The position numbers and the translations under genes are program-made. Shown here piece by piece: positions 37,333-52,100 of a DNA stretch of 64,000 nucleotides. The first letter of the stretch is position 1, and each line of letters opens with the position of its first letter. The notes below the pieces were generated by a model. That model was not told the DNA's origin and ran no database searches. It was given only the letters and a program-made list of their open reading frames with translations. The stretch is taken from the NCBI GenBank assembly GCA_910591455.2, contig OU342817.1:12372415-12436414 (forward strand), read 5' to 3'. The stretch is from Pholis gunnellus. Taxonomy: Eukaryota > Chordata > Actinopteri > Perciformes > Pholidae.

Positions 37333-38239
37333 ACACCCTCCTGACAGAGGAAATCATGCAGCCTGCATTTTTCCACCACTAATCCCTTTGTCCTGTTTAA
37401 CGTGGTTGGTAGCTGCCATTGATTTCACAGATGACCGATTTGAATGTATTTTTCTTAATGTTGTCTTCCTCACTTTAGCCTTGCAGAACAAGTCTATTGT
37501 AAGACTGTTACATGAATGTATCTATTCTATTGTATATTCTATTGTCATGGAATAACATTAAACATACTGAGCGTATTCAACAGACACAGATTATCCATTC
37601 AGTATTATCTTTAATCACCTCATTTGTACCTGCTTTAAACAATAATATGTGTATACCTTCATGTCATATAAGACACATGCAAAGAAACCCACTGACATGG
37701 ACATTGCACCTTCTGACTCACACTCACATTCATGCGCTCACACCCTCTCCCCCATTTATGTCACCTTCTGACTAATCCTATTTCCTCTTTACTTGAAAAG
37801 CAAACTCTCCTTTACGACCGTTACGTTGTTTTCTAATGAGCGGCGTGACGTCTGAGCCATTATCAATTATTCCACCCATGCACGCTGTTGTTCAACCACT
37901 CCTGCTTCTGCTGCTCCAGACCTTTGGCCTTCTCTTTTCCACCATCGCTGTAGTAGTAACGTGGAGCTGGACCGGCTCACGGGTGGAGGCTGGAACGACT
38001 GAATGCATTTGTTTATTGTTCCATATAGGCAGGGCAGTGTTGGGTGAGAGATGGAGACCCATTGTGTTGCATCTCCCTGCCTTCGTCATGAATAGTAGCT
38101 TTCAGAGGCAAGAGAGACTGAGGGGAAAAGGCAAAGCGCTCACAATAGCTTTAAGTTTTACGGCGTTCCTGTCGGCGTCAGCAGATTCTTGGCATGAGAC
38201 CAAATGCAACGTACACACAGCTGCACAACTAGCCTTCTC

Positions 38240-38358
<119 letters not shown>

Positions 38359-41300
38359 GTTATCTCAGTTGCAAGCACACGTCTTTTTCTACAGCCTTCT
38401 GCCTCACCATTCATTCCTTCCCTGCATCCATTTCCAGCAAACTCCAGCTTGCACTAAGCTTTCTTTTGTGCAGTAGTTCTTTTACAACAATGCTGTTTGT
38501 TTTCCGAGGGCAGAGCAGAGAGAGAGATGCTGCCTGGCAGCCTCCCTGCCTATAGGTCGCCTGTGTCTCCTGCATGTCACCCTCCGTGCGTCTGCAGTGA
38601 CGTCTGCAGGACATTATCTGCCAAAGGCCTCTGTTTGTTTTGGGCTGCCCTGGGCTTGATAATGGTCCTGTTACTGAGGAACTAGAGTCTCATCGGCACC
38701 TCAGTGAAAACTGCAGAGACCTTGCTGCTAATCTGGCTGACACCCAGCTGTCGGTTAAGAAAACACTTAGCTACTGTTGGGGTAATTTTTAGCTGAAACC
38801 TGCTACACTGTAGCCAGAAACAACACAGACCTGTTGGCTATTTTTAGTAGCGCATGATATCACCGAGGCGCTGGCTGCCCTTTGTGTCTGTTTTTGTGTG
38901 GCTCCGAGACGCTTGGCTGGCTGTGCGTAAGGCCAGTCGTGTGTTAATACGTATTGAGCGTCACCAAGTATTCAGACTTTTACACAATAGGCTCATTACC
39001 CCCCGGACCTTCCTGTTAAAGGAATGCAAGGAGCTCAGTTGACAGTTGCATCAATGGAAAGGAGAAACATACAGTATTCCTGTAATTGTCGACTCCCTTT
39101 GTTCTCAGTTTCAGTCCCTCTTTATGCCTCTTGCTGTTTCTCTTTTTCTTCTCCCTTGTAATGTCTCTAAGTGTGAATTAGTCCCTTGTGGTGTGGTGTA
39201 TTTTGAGCACATGTCTTCGCTGTACTATTAATTAGACGGTTGATATGAAAACGTCCTGAAATCCCATCCCAAGACCGTCTCCGCTGTTGATAGTTAGTTT
39301 ATGATTTAATGCATTGTTTATTTTTTGGTGTATTTTATGCCTTATTATTGAAGGGCAGACAGAAAACGACGGCAGAATAAGAAATAATCGATCGCTGCGT
39401 CCGATAGCCTTCTCACTTCTTTCTCCGCTAGGGTTGCATACATGCACAGGACCGATCGGGCAGCTGCTGCAGGTGTTCGTTAGACCTTCACTTCGCTACA
39501 CTACACTTACACTACATTCCCCATAACATTAAAGCCACACTGCCCCCACATTTAGGATTACACACCTGATCATTTGCCATCTCAACAATAGGCTAACAGG
39601 ATGGCTGACAGTGCTAGCTTAAAGTGTCCCACTAAGCAGATCAGGAGCCATATCCCCCCCCACACACACACACACAAATCAGTATTCCTCTGCAAAAGCA
39701 AGTGACCATCCATGTGTATTCATCCATAAATTAAAGTACTCATTATCTTGGGAGAACGATAAAAAAAAACATCAGTCATGTTTTTTTCTTCTAATGTGCA
39801 ATGAATCCCCGTGGCACCGGTACTCCCTACGTCTAAATAAGGCAACACTCGTGAAGTAGACGAGTGTGTGAACTGCGCTCTGTGTACAGTGGAGCCTAAT
39901 TAGAGGTTGCCCGGATAGGGATTGTTTTCTTTCACCATGAGAATTTTCCCTCCTGCTTAATCCTTACACACTCTACCAGTGTTGCTCTGTTATCACAGTT
40001 ATCTGTCATTATGTCAGGCAGGCAGAGTCCCTGACACACATGCTGCTCCTCTTCGGTAACATGTGCACTCAGTCTTGTTCACGCAATCTTGTTCCGAGTA
40101 TCCTCGTGTTTAAGAACACTGATTAGCGTGCTGGGCTTGCCCACTTGGCTTGCTATCTCACGGATGTGCTCAACCTCATCTAACTTGACATGCATTCTTG
40201 TGCCATTGAATTGACTTCATAAAAGAAAAAAGTAGTAGTTTAACTTGTGTTTGCTGCAGGATAACTTGTCAGACATCTAGCCTGTGCTTAACACAAGGAA
40301 TCATTCATGGTTTATTTGGACAGGAATGAGCCTCAAGTAATTGCGCATGACTTTAGGATCTAGAAACCCTGCAGAAATGAGTCCAGTCTAGTCGTCCGTC
40401 TAGACACTATGTGACTTCGTTACAGTATGCTAGATTGTTTTCTTTTTATCCTGCAAAGCCACAGAACTGACAGGAGAACCTACTGTATGGGGCTTTAAAG
40501 TTTTACTGAGACGATTTCATGGTGCTACAGAAAGAAAAAAAACACACAGTTGTGCTATTTGTAGTGCCACATGTTTGACGTTTTTTCCGTTAGCCTTTGC
40601 TAACAGTTCTGCAGCTTTTTCCTGGAAACCTCTGCTTACACAGGAATAATGACTACCCTCCAGCCAATCACAGTGGAGCAGTCACGCAGCCCAGCGTCGA
40701 GGACACTGGATTTCCCAGTATTCCCTTTGTACTCAGAGTGCAGCCAGTGGCCTGGGTGGGGTCCTGTCAGCTGCACTTATCTCAGCGGCCATACCTCCAG
40801 CTCTCGGTGCTGCGACTCCGTGTCCTGTCATAGTTCCCCTTAAATCACAAGATCTAGTTTTCCGCTTCTCTCAGCTGTATGCACTTCACTGTGGGCGGAT
40901 TCATTGTCTTTTCTAACCTTACTGTAAAAGAAGGACGCAATTAATGTATTTTCTCCATTATCGATCAATATGTGGATTCTTTTTGAAGTGATTAGTCATC
41001 TAGTCTTTGTAACTAGTCAGGAGGGAAGATATTCAGTTTATAGGGAGAGAAAAAGCAGCTGCAGCCAGCAAATATTTGCCATTTTTGCTTGATTAAACAA
41101 CTTCAAATCAAATTAGTTGCCGTTCATTTTCTGTTTCTGTTCTGTGCACTTTAAACCTGTACATGACTTGAAATGCCACTATCTTGAGTGTATCTATGGG
41201 TTCTGTTTATCATAGTAAACAGCATCAGTGTGATATTTTGAGTGTCAACTACACGACAGAGGCTGCCAAAGAAACCAGCACAACGCTGTCCTTCTAACTC

Positions 41301-41734
41301 TTCTCACTCCTTTGTTTTTCTGGTGGGAAAGTAGTGAAGTCCCTCTGGTGGGTCTTCTCACAGTGTGCCCACAGCATCTCCTCCCAGCCTCACCCTTTTC
41401 TCTCTTTCCCAGACCAACACACTCAGCAGACAGTCTCCCCCCCCCCCCCCACACCGGCTCATAAACACAATCCCACTTTACTCAGCAGCAGGACTGATGA
41501 CTTGAGTATTATTGAGTTTGATAAGCACGGTAACCAGGAGAGAACAGGCCGGTGTTTATAGTAAAGCAGGAGGGGAGCACTGATTTGATCTGCTCAGCAA
41601 CGGACTCTAGTGTGAGGTCATGTTTTCGATGGTTTTCCACTCGGCTGGAAAAGTGCTGACTGGCGGCAGAGAGTATGAGAAGGCTACTTTTAGCTCGCAG
41701 ACTGGGAAACTCACGCTTGCAGAGAGCGTGTACA

Positions 41735-41759
41735 GGGGGGGGGGGGGGGGGGGGGGGGG
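41735..41759 (+). repeat. Poly(G) tract, 25 nt
   Basis: Twenty-five consecutive guanines; a 14-nt poly(C) run lies 300 bp upstream at 41437-41450. Confidence 0.95.
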
Positions 41760-42939
41760 TGTACAAGCGAGAGATGACAGAGTTTTTGTGTGTGCGGGTA
41801 CACAAGGGAGAACAACCAATCAACTGGCTTGTGGCTGGAGCAATTCTTTGAACTCTCTTTTGTTCAAAGCAGCAGACGTGTGTCTAGACTCCAAATATCG
41901 CCTTTCCTCAATTCACTGCTCTAAACTTCTCAGCTGGTACACCGAGTCAGACCAGACGCCAGGCTGTTTTAACATGATCGTCATAAATGTCACTAGCAGT
42001 AAAATGTCACCTTTCATTTTAGATTTTAGCAGATCGGAAAGTAACGTCCTCGTGCATGATGTTTTACGTGGTTTTAGATCTTTTAACGATTGTCTACAGC
42101 CATGCTAGCAGCTCTGTGTGGCTGTACTTGGAAACAACGACGGTGCTTTGAGCCAACGTGCTCATGATGACGACGCTAACATGCTGATGTACAGAAAGTA
42201 TTACCGTTCACCATATTTCACCGTCTTAGTTTGCAGCCGGCAGGCGCATGCAGGTTCCCACGAGACGTTATTGAGCTTTGCGAGGTGTGGGACTTTTAAG
42301 TATATCCTCACAGCAGCATAATTCCAGCCTTAGCCTACATACGTTCCTCCCAAGACCTCTCCAAATAATTGAAGTTAATGAAGCTGGCAGCAAAATATAC
42401 TCTACATTGTCTACTATCATTTTCCTCTTAAAGCTGAAGTATGGCTGCTAACTCGAGCTGTGTTTTTACAATCTTACAAGCCACAAAAGAGCGGGCCAGA
42501 AAATGACAGACTTGTTATTTTGGGGTGAACTAAATGGAATCTTTGCCTACCTCTCGTCACCTCATGTCAAGTCTTAAGTGCAGCCGGCAATACTTAGCCC
42601 AAAGCAGTTTGTTTCCAGTGGTGTTACTTTATTACAAAAGCTTCAGATACTCAGAAGGGACCACACATACTGTACAGTTGACAGGACTGACTCTTCTTTT
42701 AGCCTTTAATGGGCGCCGTTTGTATTAGTCAGCAGCAAATTTAAGAGTTTTTCTTTGAGCCTGAACGGTAGGGTAGTAGCAGTGTAACACACACACACAC
42801 ACACACACACAGTTTTTCATCTCTGAGTGTTGGTGTTAATGCCGCCGAGTCATAATGGCTCCCTGTTCTTAGCACTTTGAACGCTGTGCTAATGAATCAC
42901 ATGTGTGCGAGTGGATTTGTGTGTGCAAGGTAGAGCGAA

Positions 42940-42963
42940 GGGGGGGGGGGGGGGGGGGGGGGG
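42940..42963 (+). repeat. Poly(G) tract, 24 nt
   Basis: Twenty-four consecutive guanines, followed within 30 bp by a (TG)n tract at 42992-43020. Confidence 0.95.
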
Positions 42964-45959
42964 TCTGTGCAGTAGGTGGTCCTGGCTGCTGTGTGTGTGT
43001 GTGTGTGTGTCTGTGTGTGTTGTGATAGGGTGGGCTGTGGAAGGGGTGGTCTCGTTTCTGATCCTTGGAGGTAACGTTTTTTGTGCAATGCTCCTATATG
43101 TGCATGATGGTGTGTAATGCCACACACTCACGCACTCACACTACAGTGCCCTCCCATAGAGTTTCAGTCAGACCCGTGCTGCTGGTAGGAGCTGGCATCA
43201 CATCACAGGGGCTGCACTCTTTGACTGAGGTGACTCAGTGGGGATGGTTTCGCCTGCAAGAATCACTTCTGAGTGCCGGTGGGATTTTAAGTGCCTCTTC
43301 CCGATTTAGCCGCCTCCTCCTTCTACTCCACATGCTGGTTGAACTGATACAGTCATTTGGCGCCAGTAGACTATAAATTCTGTCTTTAATTTCGTCTTAA
43401 ATTTCAACTGTGGAGGTTTCTTTATCACGTGACAGATGGAGACACCCGAAGGCGTCAGAAAGCTACTTTTCAGCCTTGCTAGCATGCCGATCTGTTCTGT
43501 ACAAAGGTAATTAGTAAAGTAGTGCAACAAACAAGAATTCTTGATAAATTACTGTAATTATCTACGGCACTAACTTATAATCAACCTGCCTCTAGTTGGT
43601 CTTAACAAAGTTTGCAGGTTGTAGTGGTTCCTTGAGAGTCTCCCGGTTTGTCATAGAAGAGCGTCCATTGTTTTAAATCGGCCTTCAGCTGGGCAGAGCT
43701 CTGATTCTGATGAGGGTCCGCTCTGGTTTTATTTGCAGCTCTGCCCTCTATGTTCAAGAATTAATCACAATTACCACTGGCACTGTGTTAAAGAAGCTGT
43801 ATTTAACATTCTGAACATTAATATATCTGCTACTCGCTGTTATTAGCGCCGTTAGCAGTGAGCAGCCGGATCGCCGTATGTCGAGCGCCATTGAGAGGCA
43901 ATCGAAATAATCCCAATCCCGCATTTTGCGCCTTTTAAATTCAAGTCATGGATTATTTGCTTTTGCAGGGATGCTTTTCAAGAAGGAGTTCTCCAAGTGT
44001 GGTATTCACTGCAGCCCTGCCCTGTGAAGACTGTTTGCATTTCTCATGTTATCTCTTCAGTCATTGTTTTATTTGACCAGCAGTTTCCATAATGTGTTTG
44101 CATATTGCACAATTTATAGACAGTGCAATCTGGTTTGCTTGGTAGCTCCAGGAAACCCCAGGTCTTACCTGGCAGCAGTAAATTGCTGCTCAGAAAAGCA
44201 ATTTGAAGAGGTGTGCAAAGAAGTTTGGTGACTAACCGGTTCTCCAGACGGCCTCAAAGGATTTGTTGGACTGATTTCAGTCAGCCAAGAAGGTCTTTGA
44301 GTTCATTATTGTTACAACTGACTGACCTTTCACTGAAATGATCACTCGCCATCAGAAATCCATCTGAAACACAACCCCTGTAGATGTTGTGGGGGTTATA
44401 AAAGGTGAAACATGTTGCTGGATTCACATCGCGGTGTCTAAAAGCAACATCTTTAACTCCTCCTGCACAGTAATCAATACAGTAATTTTCTAGTACTGCA
44501 CCCACGTCATTAAAAACCTGGTGTTTTTCAGAGAAGCAAACTCCGTTCCTCTAAAGACTCCTCCAGACTATAGAAATAAACGCCCTCACTCATCATGTAT
44601 GGATAAAAGGATTTTCTTCGCCATCTTCACCTGTGGAGCCTCGCCTTCATGACTAAGCTGAGAATGTTTCCTATGGAGGATTGTTCGCTGTGCATTGTAC
44701 AGCATGGCCCCTTTCATGTCTCACTTTCATGTTATCAATAGCACTTTAGCTCTTTGAGTCATCTCTGGCTGTGTTTCCTTTGCAGTGATTACTTATCTTT
44801 AGATGGAAATAAAACTCTTTAATCAGGCACCTCGTGCAGAAGGCAGAATGTGGAGATTTTCCTTCCCTTCCTATTCTGTTTTTTTTGTTATTGTTCCTCC
44901 CTCCCTCAGATCTATAGCATCAGAGGCTGTCTGGAGGGACTACATCCTGCAGGGTAACCGGCGTGCAGACAGGGTTGAACATAAAAAAATCAAATGTTAT
45001 GGTTTAAAATGTGAATGCTCGTTCCTCTCCCCTGTTGCATTTATCCTGCTATTATCCTTTTTAATTTACCGTTACTGCGACCGAGGTCTGATACCAAACA
45101 CTGTACACTTATAACATGAATTAAGTAAAATACTGAAGATTTTACAATTGTTTACAATTCCAGCAGGCATAATGACAATATAAAGATGAAGCAAAATGTA
45201 AATATATATTTTTTTTATTTCTAACAAACTGTACTTGAAGCTTCCTGTTCCCTACTGAGAAAAGTGCGTTGTGTCACAAGAAGGCACGTGTTTTGCAAAA
45301 ACGGAAATACCGTGTGTGTTTTTATAAGAAACTCAGACAAAGGGCAATAAAAGGAAGTAAGAGTGCAGGGGGGGGGGGACACTGGAGCCAGAGCTCGTGC
45401 ATGGAAGGCAGTATGTGTCGGGGCTTGTTCACATTCAGTCTGTAAATGATTAGCAGGAAGTGGAATCACAACCCAGACCCACTGCAGCGCTCCAACGCTT
45501 CACTCTCAGTCACACACACTTTGACACACTGAAATCTTTACATTGCTGTAGCTTTTTGTTTATATGCTGCAATGTCAGATATTCAGTCATTGTAGTTCAG
45601 CACCTATCAGCAGAGCTCATATTGTCTGGCAGCAGGGGTGCTGTGCTGATTGCAGAAGGCACTCTTAAAACCAAAGAAAAAAAAGACCAAACAAATCTGA
45701 ACTTCGTGTTTAACAACTGTATAAGATATGGATGACGTATCCGTCACGTCAACCAGAGGTTTCTTAAAAACTGGTGTGAAACTCAAAGCGTGTGGCTCCA
45801 TCGTGACGACACAGCATAACTCTAAAGATGGGCAAAAATGTGGATCGACCGTGGAGCTGAGTCATGCCCGGATGACGCAGCAGAGGAGACATTTAGCAGC
45901 TAGCAACCTGAGACAGCACCCACCTGTCACTCAAAAAGGCCATGCCCTCAATTGATACA

Positions 45960-46145
45960 ATTGAATAGGGAAATAAGTTGAATAGGGAAATAACCCAGAG
46001 AGACTAAAACCGGTATTGCACCAGGCTGTAAACATGTTTATTTCCTCTGCAAAGTTGGACATTTTAACATCGGGCTCTATGGGGATTGACTCACTTTTGG
46101 ATCCAGCCTCAAGTGGCCATTTGAGGAACTGCAGTTTTTTAAATA
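45960..46145. repeat. Interspersed teleost repeat upstream of gng12a coding exon
   Basis: The run CCAGGCTGTAAACATGTTTA, then TCTATGGGGATTGACTCACT, then GCCTCAAGTGGCCATTTGAG matches a dispersed repeat I recognise from many fish genomes. It has no coding potential here. Confidence 0.6.
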
Positions 46146-46674
46146 AATAAATAAAAGATTTTGCTAATGTATGGGCATGCCTCAGCTTTGTGTGTTTTTA
46201 AGAAGAGCCCTGCAAAGGGAGAGGAACACTAATAGCAGTCGTTGACACTTATTAAACCAACAGTTGTATTGTTTACAACACACTTACCAGCAGTACATTA
46301 AATCATTTACTGAATAAATATTAATATCATACTCTGCACAGACCGTGTTTCTTGCTCATGCTACTGTTTTCCATTTCTGTCATCACAACCAAGTTCTTTT
46401 TGTAATCTGAAACTGGTGTTGGTTTTCCGGCTGTAGAGACTGCATTGAAGTGCATTTTTAATTGGACAAGTATACAATTATTTTTATTGACTGTCTCCGA
46501 CTTGACCTGAAAATATATCAAGGTGCAGGAACTATAAAAAAAAAATCAAAGCTTTGGCGTCATTCTTAGGCCTGATTGCTTAACACTCATAATCCGTATG
46601 CTTGAACGCGTCGTTCTCTTCAGTGTTAATCACGCTTCTTTTGTTGTCTTTGTTACAGTGTTGTATTGCCCAGG

Positions 46675-47098
46675 ATGTCTTCGAAGGCTCACAGTTCCAA
46701 TAACATCGCCCATGCCCGGCGAACGGTGCAGCAGCTGAGAATAGAGGCGAGCATTGAGAGGATAAAGGTACAGTGCAACAATAAATAATAATAAATAAAC
46801 AATAAACCGATTCAATGCATCTTCATTTTCTAAACTTCTAAATCTCTGTTTCCACTTTTTTGAAGAAACACAATAATTCATGCTTCTGCAGAAAAAACAC
46901 ATCATTGAGAAAATATAAGGATCTTTTTTTTTAAGAGAATAAACAATGTAGCAAATGTCTTTGTTTCTGTAGGTATCCAAGGCCTCTGCAGACCTCATGA
47001 ACTACTGCAGTGAACATGCCAGAAACGACCCCCTCCTTATGGGCATTCCCACCTCAGACAATCCCTTCAAGGACAAAAAAACCTGCACTATATTGTAG
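46675..47098 (+). CDS. gng12a: Guanine nucleotide-binding protein gamma-12 subunit
   Basis: Two coding exons, 46675-46767 and 46973-47098 (stop TAG), encode 72 residues, the same length as human GNG12. The first exon begins at the acceptor at 46658, so 16 nt of 5'UTR precede the ATG. The N-terminus MSSKAHSSNNIAHARRTVQQ and the segment LRIEASIERIKVSKASADLM form the helical Gbeta-binding part. The NPFKDKK segment and a C-terminal CTIL CaaX box complete the G-gamma signature; the terminal leucine predicts geranylgeranylation. The protein pairs with Gbeta at the inner plasma membrane to carry GPCR signals. Human GNG12 ends CIIL, so the box is conserved in type. The 'a' paralogue suffix is inferred from linkage to wls and gadd45a. 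Confidence 0.95.
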
Positions 47099-49100
47099 TA
47101 GACGCCACTTAGCTTTCATGTGTTTATTTTTGTTGCTTATTAATGTCGCTGTATTCTTTGTGTTGGGAGGAGTAAGGGGTGGACTGTGATCGTATCATTA
47201 CCATGTGTTCCACTGTTCTGTTATCAGCAATTCAACCAATTCATCCTCGTGATGAAAAAAGGAGCCCCCACTAGTGCCACTGTTCAGTTTGAGCTCTGAC
47301 CACTAACGCTAAGACTTTGGCTGCATGAGTTGAGAATGCATCAGGTACAGAATGTTCTATTATTAATATTGTAACAGCAATGGCACTCCTCGGTGATGGA
47401 TTTGGGCCTTTCTACTGTATGTACAGCCATTGGGCAGTGTCTGTTACTGTCGCTCTGGTCTGCCTTAAGTGAAGAGATTCATCCAGCCAAAGTTTCCTTT
47501 CAGTCCTTTAAAAGCACATTACCTTTAACATGGATAATAATGGCTCTTATCATGTGGCTTCAGATTTCCAACGAGTATTTTACAGATTTTGTTTCGATCA
47601 CTGAAGTCAGTGGTCGGGGTTTACATTGCCAATACTCAAATGTTACCGTGATGTATCATTGATTTGGGGGACAGTATTGTCAATAAATCTGGTGTGAAAT
47701 TCAGACTCTCAAAAGTATTTTGGCAACCCAGCTGTGACTGGTCCACGACAATCCGCATGCTGTTTAATCCATCGTTGTCCTGTCTGGTATTTACAGTATG
47801 ATTACTATGATACAGTGTTGTCTTTAGTTGATTTAATGATCCATCATGTGGAGATAAATTCCTTTAAAAACATCTTTTAATCCAATATCATCTATGCTCA
47901 GATTGAAGCCATTGGTATAATATGACCCCGGTGCTGTGATGCTTTTGTCAGCTGTCCGTGTGAAATACAGAGTGACTGCAGCCAAAATGAAAGTGCTTTA
48001 TCACATTGATGCCGTGCAGAATCCTAATTATTTAATCACTTTAGGTGTCAGCTGACTATGTGTGCAGGGCAACACTGTGTAATAAAGACCCTGTGGACCA
48101 AGCCAAACCAATGATGCTGCGTTTAAAAGAACATCTAGATGTGCATCTCAATGAAACTATTTGTAGCCATTGCTTCTGAAATATTTCTGTGGTACGACAT
48201 TTTTAGGACACTGACGACATGAAGCATGTCAGCAAGTGTTGCACTATACTGTGAGCCGTGCATACTAGCTCATCACAAGTGTCTTAGTTGAGGAAATGTG
48301 CATATCGTTGTCTTACAGTGTTTCTGGTACTGGTGCAAATTGATGAGAAAACCACTCTCCCAAGACTGCTCTCGACTTTTTCACGTTTTTTTTTCAAATT
48401 TAAACTAAACATTTGTGTCTGTGGGGGGTCTTCACTCGTCAGTCTAACATGTCCTTCATGTTGTGAGTCACTAGGGGAATATATCTGCTACGGTAAATGT
48501 ATGAATAAATAGCATGAATTAGGACTTTCTTACACTCTAAAGCCTTACTTATGTTTGCCTTGTATCATGAAGCATACTCTAAGTGGGAGAGCTTTCTTTA
48601 AAAAAATATATTAGAGTTTCTATCGAATGTTTTTATCCGTGGGATGAAAGTGATTTGTAACAATATTGTGCCATCTGTTTCTGTCAACAAAAAAGTACAT
48701 TGTGTTTCACTTAACTGGTGCAGTTATGGTTTTGTTTCCCTCTCCAAAGGGTACTTTAAGGTCTTCAAATCAACAAGATCATTTGTTATAATCCAGTTTT
48801 ATTTTAAATGATTGTGTACAACAGTCAGTTTTCTTACTTGCAATAAATCATTCTGTACGCCTCTTAAGGACACATCTCAGATTACTACGGCCATGTCACG
48901 ATTTCTGTCCATTCAGCAACTCTGTAATAGCCTTATTGTTCCTTTGATAGCTTAATTTAACTGTCAGAATCTGCGTTTTGATGAATGTCTTTATTAATAT
49001 ACCAACCTTTGTATGAAGACTTAACTAAGATTAATAAAGTGAAGCATTTCTAAAGTACAAAACTGTACTAATATCTCAATAAATATGTGTTGTGCTGCAC
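47099..49100 (+). other. gng12a: gng12a 3'UTR, long, with several poly(A) signals
   Basis: No coding sequence follows the stop codon for several kilobases. AATAAA occurs near 47681, 48081, 48504, 48842, 49033 and 49078-49083. The last two sit in AT-rich sequence and would give a UTR of about 2 kb, like the long 3'UTR of mammalian GNG12. Which site is used cannot be told from sequence. Confidence 0.55.
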
Positions 49101-52100
49101 AGTCAGAAGATTTGAACTCATGATGACCACTGCTGTCTTACTATAGAGTCTGCATCCACAGATTTACAGTGTTTGATGTAGAAACCTGATTTTGGTCTTT
49201 TGACTGTTCAGATGGAGCCTTCAGAGAGATCTGCCCACAGTTTATCTGGGGCCATTTCCTCTCATTAGTCGTTTATTTATACCTCACTCGGGATAGGAGA
49301 GACCTCCGGCCTCTCACCGTGGCCGTCAGAAACTAGAGAACACAAGAGGGCTAAATATAGAAACTACCAAACCCGGACTTCCGCTCTTGGAGAGTCGGTA
49401 CCTATTTTGGGAAAATTGTCTGCTTACCCCGAGCTTCTGTTTTCATTCACCGTTGGCGGCCACTTCGGTCTCTCTGACCTTGTTTCTGGCCAGCTGGTGG
49501 ATCAACTGCTTGTTTAATTTTCTCCTGCATAATGGGAAGATCACACCGGAATAAAAGTCATCGTCACCTATTGTAACAACTGCAGAAATACAGAACTGGA
49601 CATGACAGCTCTCAGACTTAAAACTGACTAATGATGAAATGACATTGTCCCCTATTATTCATTGTTCAGGACTTTGCTTTCCTCTCGTTGCTTTCTCACA
49701 GATTGTTCTGTTTTCCTTTAAAGATCAAATGTCACTGCAGGAAAAGCCCCGTGCTTTAGCATTGTGTGGACAGCGTAACAGCTTCACCGGACGCCAAAGA
49801 TACACACAGTGGAATAAATCATGATGCATGCATTCAAGCTAGCTTTGTTTAAAAAACAAAAACAGCTCCTTTTATGCACTAACATGATACAGACTGGGTA
49901 TTCTCTGTGAGCATGAATGCCCCTGAAGGCCTGAAGCATGTCCCCCCCCCCCCCACCACAGTCTCACAGTAATCCCAGTTTGTCATTGTGCAGCAATGTG
50001 AGAATCACACGGGAGGCTCATGGGCCAGCGGCTGGCAGGCTGGCTCACTGACCATGTGCCTCACTGGAAATCTGCCTTGGCAGTTACAGTGTCAGTGTGT
50101 TGGAATGTGCTGATGAGGGGGAGAGGAAGGGAGGGAGGGAGGGAGGGAGGACCGGAGGGTGAGGGCGGTGGGTGGAGGTTGTGGGCCGACTGCAGTGGCA
50201 CCTCTGTTCCTCTGGTTGGCTCAGCTGTGTATAGAGACACAAAACAGACGTTTGAGCCCATTTGAACTCTGTAACTGCCAACACTCCCATAGACTCCCAG
50301 AGTCATATTTCATTTATATTATCCACCCATAACCAGCGGTATGAAGTCCGGTGTGACTTTGAGGTACTTGTACTTAACTTGAGTATTTGCCATGAGTACA
50401 ACTTCATACTTTTACAGAGGAACATTTTACTTCACTACATTTATTTTAAAGGTGGTGAATTAATAAATCAATAAATCAAATGCCCTGAGAATAAAACAGT
50501 GTGTGTGGCTGTCGCCAGCCTGTCTAGCCAATCTCACTCCTGGGGTTTTACTTTATTTACTTTTTTATAGTTTACTTACATGTTCATGTATGCACTTTTA
50601 CTTAAACCAAATATTTTCACATTAAAAAAATCTGTACACTTTATTGACTGAACCCATAAATGGGTTTTTGAAGATATGAATTGCAAACTTTTAAATTTCA
50701 CCCTAACATGGAAGGTGGATTACATTTCTACAAAGATGTCCAGCTCAGTTTTAAGTAGAGAACTTGAATTTTATGGTAGATTTTCCTTTTATTCTGCAAT
50801 GCTGCTATCTTAACCTGACGTTTACCTTTCCCCTCACAAGGTCAGAGCATTGCTGTCTGTATGCTCTTAATCTTTGGCATACAATACAATTCTATAGGTA
50901 TTACTCCACTGACTCAGGTAATACAATATGTTCCCCAGGTTGCATTATATATAACAATTCAAAATGCACCATGACTTATCAGATGATAAACACGTAGATA
51001 ATGCGTCACCTGAACTTTAACCTACAATACAGCACAGCCAGTAGGCACTAATGCCGTATGCAAACCTCAACCTTTTAAGGGACTTCACCGGAAGGCTGAT
51101 GTGGCATATTAACACTTACATCAGCCCTCTACTGCTCCTTAAAATAACCTTTTCCCTTCGATCACAACAATGCGCCATTACATCAGTCAGCGTCACACCC
51201 TGCAGTCACGCGCCAGACAACCTTTAACTCGATGCCAACTGAAACCACAGGGAACAAGGAGCTTATTGGCCAGGGACACACGCAGTCAGGTACCAGTCAT
51301 AAGCTGTGTCATTATGTATTAGCGTTTATTCAAACGACTGTCCGTCCGTTATTCTTTGCCATAAGACTTCAGTAGGAATGCCAGTGTGTTACATGAGGGC
51401 ATGCGTGTTGACCTCATATAGTATACCTAATAAACCTGGTTATGTTACAAGTGCTAGTAGCAAGGGCAGGGAAATAGATATAGATTTGCCTTTAACCAGA
51501 GCACCCAAAGAAAAAACCTGCCCAATCAAGCAAACAACATTAAATGACGACAGCATTAAGCATTTAACTTAACAATAATAAATGTTGTCACATGAAAAGC
51601 TGACCTGGGTTGTTTAACTCAAGGACAGCCTCAGCCTTCCCTCTTCTCGTGATCATGACTCCTCACTTTCATAGGGGATCGCCTGCCTTACAACAGCCCA
51701 GTGACATCACCAACACTCAACTCAAGAGAGATCACCTGCGTATGTGCGTGTGTGTGTGTGTGTGTAAAACAGTTGGAAAAGGAGTGGAGGAGTAGAGCAA
51801 TTGAGACCAGCTTGCACAACAGATCGCATGCCAATGCCTCCTTTACAAAATGTTCCAAGTAGCTCCAGTCATGTGCTCTGCAGTGAGCTACACCGCGTAT
51901 TCCTGTCCCGAGGGCAGAGGCAGCCAGTGGTTCAAATAGCATGAAAACACTTGATGCTACTTTGCTGTCTCAATGGTAGACATGCAACTCTTCAGTGTAC
52001 TGCAACATACAGTATGAAATGTGTGTATTATGTGTTCATATTGCTTCTAACTGTGCAGCATGTGTCACATGCTCTTTTCGAGGAAGTCAGCTGGTGAAAA

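Noticed and set aside
37107..37382. Arg-Glu or Leu-Ser repeat proteins
   Set aside because: Translation of the CT/GA tract at 37177-37332.
38821..39042. Open frames near 38.85-39.04 kb and other 60-90 codon frames in 26-46 kb
   Set aside because: No domain, no conserved block, no splice signals in phase. Expected by chance.
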